A DNA stretch of 64,000 nucleotides from positions 18,588,307 through 18,652,306 of the forward strand of contig NC_136017.1 in NCBI RefSeq assembly GCF_048128805.1, read 5' to 3'. Under the pieces are notes generated by a model, which saw nothing but the letters and a program-made list of their open reading frames with translations, was not told the DNA's origin and ran no database searches. Origin of the DNA: Centroberyx gerrardi. Its lineage: Eukaryota; Chordata; Actinopteri; Beryciformes; Berycidae. How positions within the stretch are numbered: the first letter of the stretch is position 1; each line of letters starts with the position of its first letter. Shown here piece by piece: positions 63,901 to 64,000 of the stretch. A program made the position numbers and the translations under genes.

Positions 63901-64000
63901 TTCATCTTTGTTCAGCCCCCTACATCTAATGAGAGCATCCCTGAAGAGGCCCAGCCCAAGGTGCAGCCCAATGTCATCCCCATCTACTGCACCAACAAGG
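57857..64000 (+). CDS. atp1b1: Na+/K+-transporting ATPase subunit beta-1, 5' part (exons 1-5, runs off the window)
   Basis: The beta subunit of the sodium pump, a single-pass type II membrane glycoprotein that folds, traffics and stabilises the catalytic alpha subunit at the plasma membrane. Coding exons: 57857-57947, 60210-60338, 62105-62260, 62807-62991 and 63916 onward; all junctions are GT-AG and the phases join exactly. The 215 residues seen show a cytoplasmic N-terminus (1-32) with beta signature 1 (W10-KK-F-L-W-D...LGRT...W30), a membrane helix (about 33-60), and an ectodomain with signature 2 (R144[15 protein letters not shown]159). Cys124/147 and 157/173 match the family's first two disulfides, and Cys212 begins the third. 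N192-E-S is a glycosylation sequon at the conserved site. The family length is about 300, so about 85 residues lie beyond the edge. No lesions are seen. The a or b teleost paralog is not resolved. Confidence 0.96.
57948..60209 (+). other. atp1b1: atp1b1 intron 1
   Basis: Starts GTAAGT and ends in a T-rich tract with CCATAG. The first 90 bp are CpG-rich. The rest is ordinary AT-rich intron sequence in which I see no other feature. Confidence 0.9.
60210..60338 (+). CDS. atp1b1: atp1b1 exon 2
   Basis: Codes for residues 31-73, including the membrane helix ([20 protein letters not shown], then TIQAMLLTL) and the start of the ectodomain (WQDRVAPP). Acceptor ...TCTCCATAG, donor GTAAGA. Confidence 0.96.
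60339..62104 (+). other. atp1b1: atp1b1 intron 2
   Basis: GTAAGA to TTCCTGCAG. No other feature recognised. Confidence 0.9.
62105..62260 (+). CDS. atp1b1: atp1b1 exon 3
   Basis: Codes for residues 74-125 ([20 protein letters not shown] to MKFEDCG), including Cys124 of the first disulfide. Donor GTAGGT. Confidence 0.96.
62261..62806 (+). other. atp1b1: atp1b1 intron 3
   Basis: GTAGGT to CCCTTCAG. No other feature recognised. Confidence 0.9.
62807..62991 (+). CDS. atp1b1: atp1b1 exon 4
   Basis: Codes for residues 126-187 ([20 protein letters not shown] to NRIVNFRPR). Holds Cys147, Cys157 and Cys173 and beta signature 2. Ends in phase 0 with donor GTAAGT. Confidence 0.97.
62992..63915 (+). 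other. atp1b1: atp1b1 intron 4
   Basis: GTAAGT to TTTGTTCAG. No other feature recognised. Open frames inside it have no coding support. Confidence 0.9.
63916..64000 (+). CDS. atp1b1: atp1b1 exon 5 (partial, cut by the window edge)
   Basis: Codes for residues 188-215 and one further base ([20 protein letters not shown], then IPIYCTNK). Includes the N192 sequon and Cys212. Confidence 0.95.

Overview
The window reads as teleost fish nuclear DNA. The evidence is the combination of vertebrate-type split gene structure, AT-rich intergenic sequence, many (CA)n/(GT)n microsatellites and fish-type transposable elements (Tc1, hAT, L2/Rex-type LINEs, tRNA-derived SINEs, Ty3/gypsy). Only one host gene is supported: the 5' part of atp1b1, the Na+/K+-ATPase beta-1 subunit, on the plus strand from 57857 to the window edge. 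Its first four coding exons are complete and the fifth runs off the end. Its promoter carries a CRE, an inverted CCAAT box, GC boxes and a weak TATA-like sequence. A palindromic MITE sits about 100 bp upstream of the CRE.

The other 57 kb is intergenic and dominated by transposon fossils. 1-934: 3' part of a Tc1-like element, transposase on minus. 2.2-3.2 kb: microsatellites and a hairpin between (GT)n and (CA)n. 5.95-7.3 kb: truncated LINE (minus). 7.7-7.9 kb: fold-back MITE. 9.55-10.1 kb: copy A of a TTAA-flanked repeat. 12.9-15.2 kb: three tRNA-derived SINEs and two adjacent perfect hairpins. 16.7-18.5 kb: Rex1-like LINE (minus). 19.66-22.63 kb: complete hAT transposon with 8-bp target duplication and a decayed transposase. 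24.4-26.3 kb: nested and inverted copies B and C of the TTAA repeat. 26.4-32.05 kb: near full-length L2-type LINE (plus) split by two hAT insertions and carrying a chain of palindromes near the end of ORF1. 38.0-39.3 kb: hAT element with exact 8-bp target duplication. 40.2-45.3 kb: Ty3/gypsy element (minus) with both LTRs. 45.4-45.5 kb: Rex3-like 3' tail. 46.0-47.6 kb: second degraded LTR element (plus) in which integrase precedes reverse transcriptase, as in the Gmr1 clade. 48.8-49.2 kb: hAT MITE. 53.7-54.5 kb: LINE relic with a mutated RT active site, followed by simple repeats.

No operon-like or cooperating gene system is present. The material of most interest is structural: serial palindromes in the L2 ORF1, several short-loop near-perfect hairpins elsewhere, nested transposons whose target duplications can be read, and a palindromic MITE next to the atp1b1 promoter. 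All transposon coding regions here are broken by stops, frameshifts or truncation. Family assignments come from recognition of motifs and termini, not from a database search.
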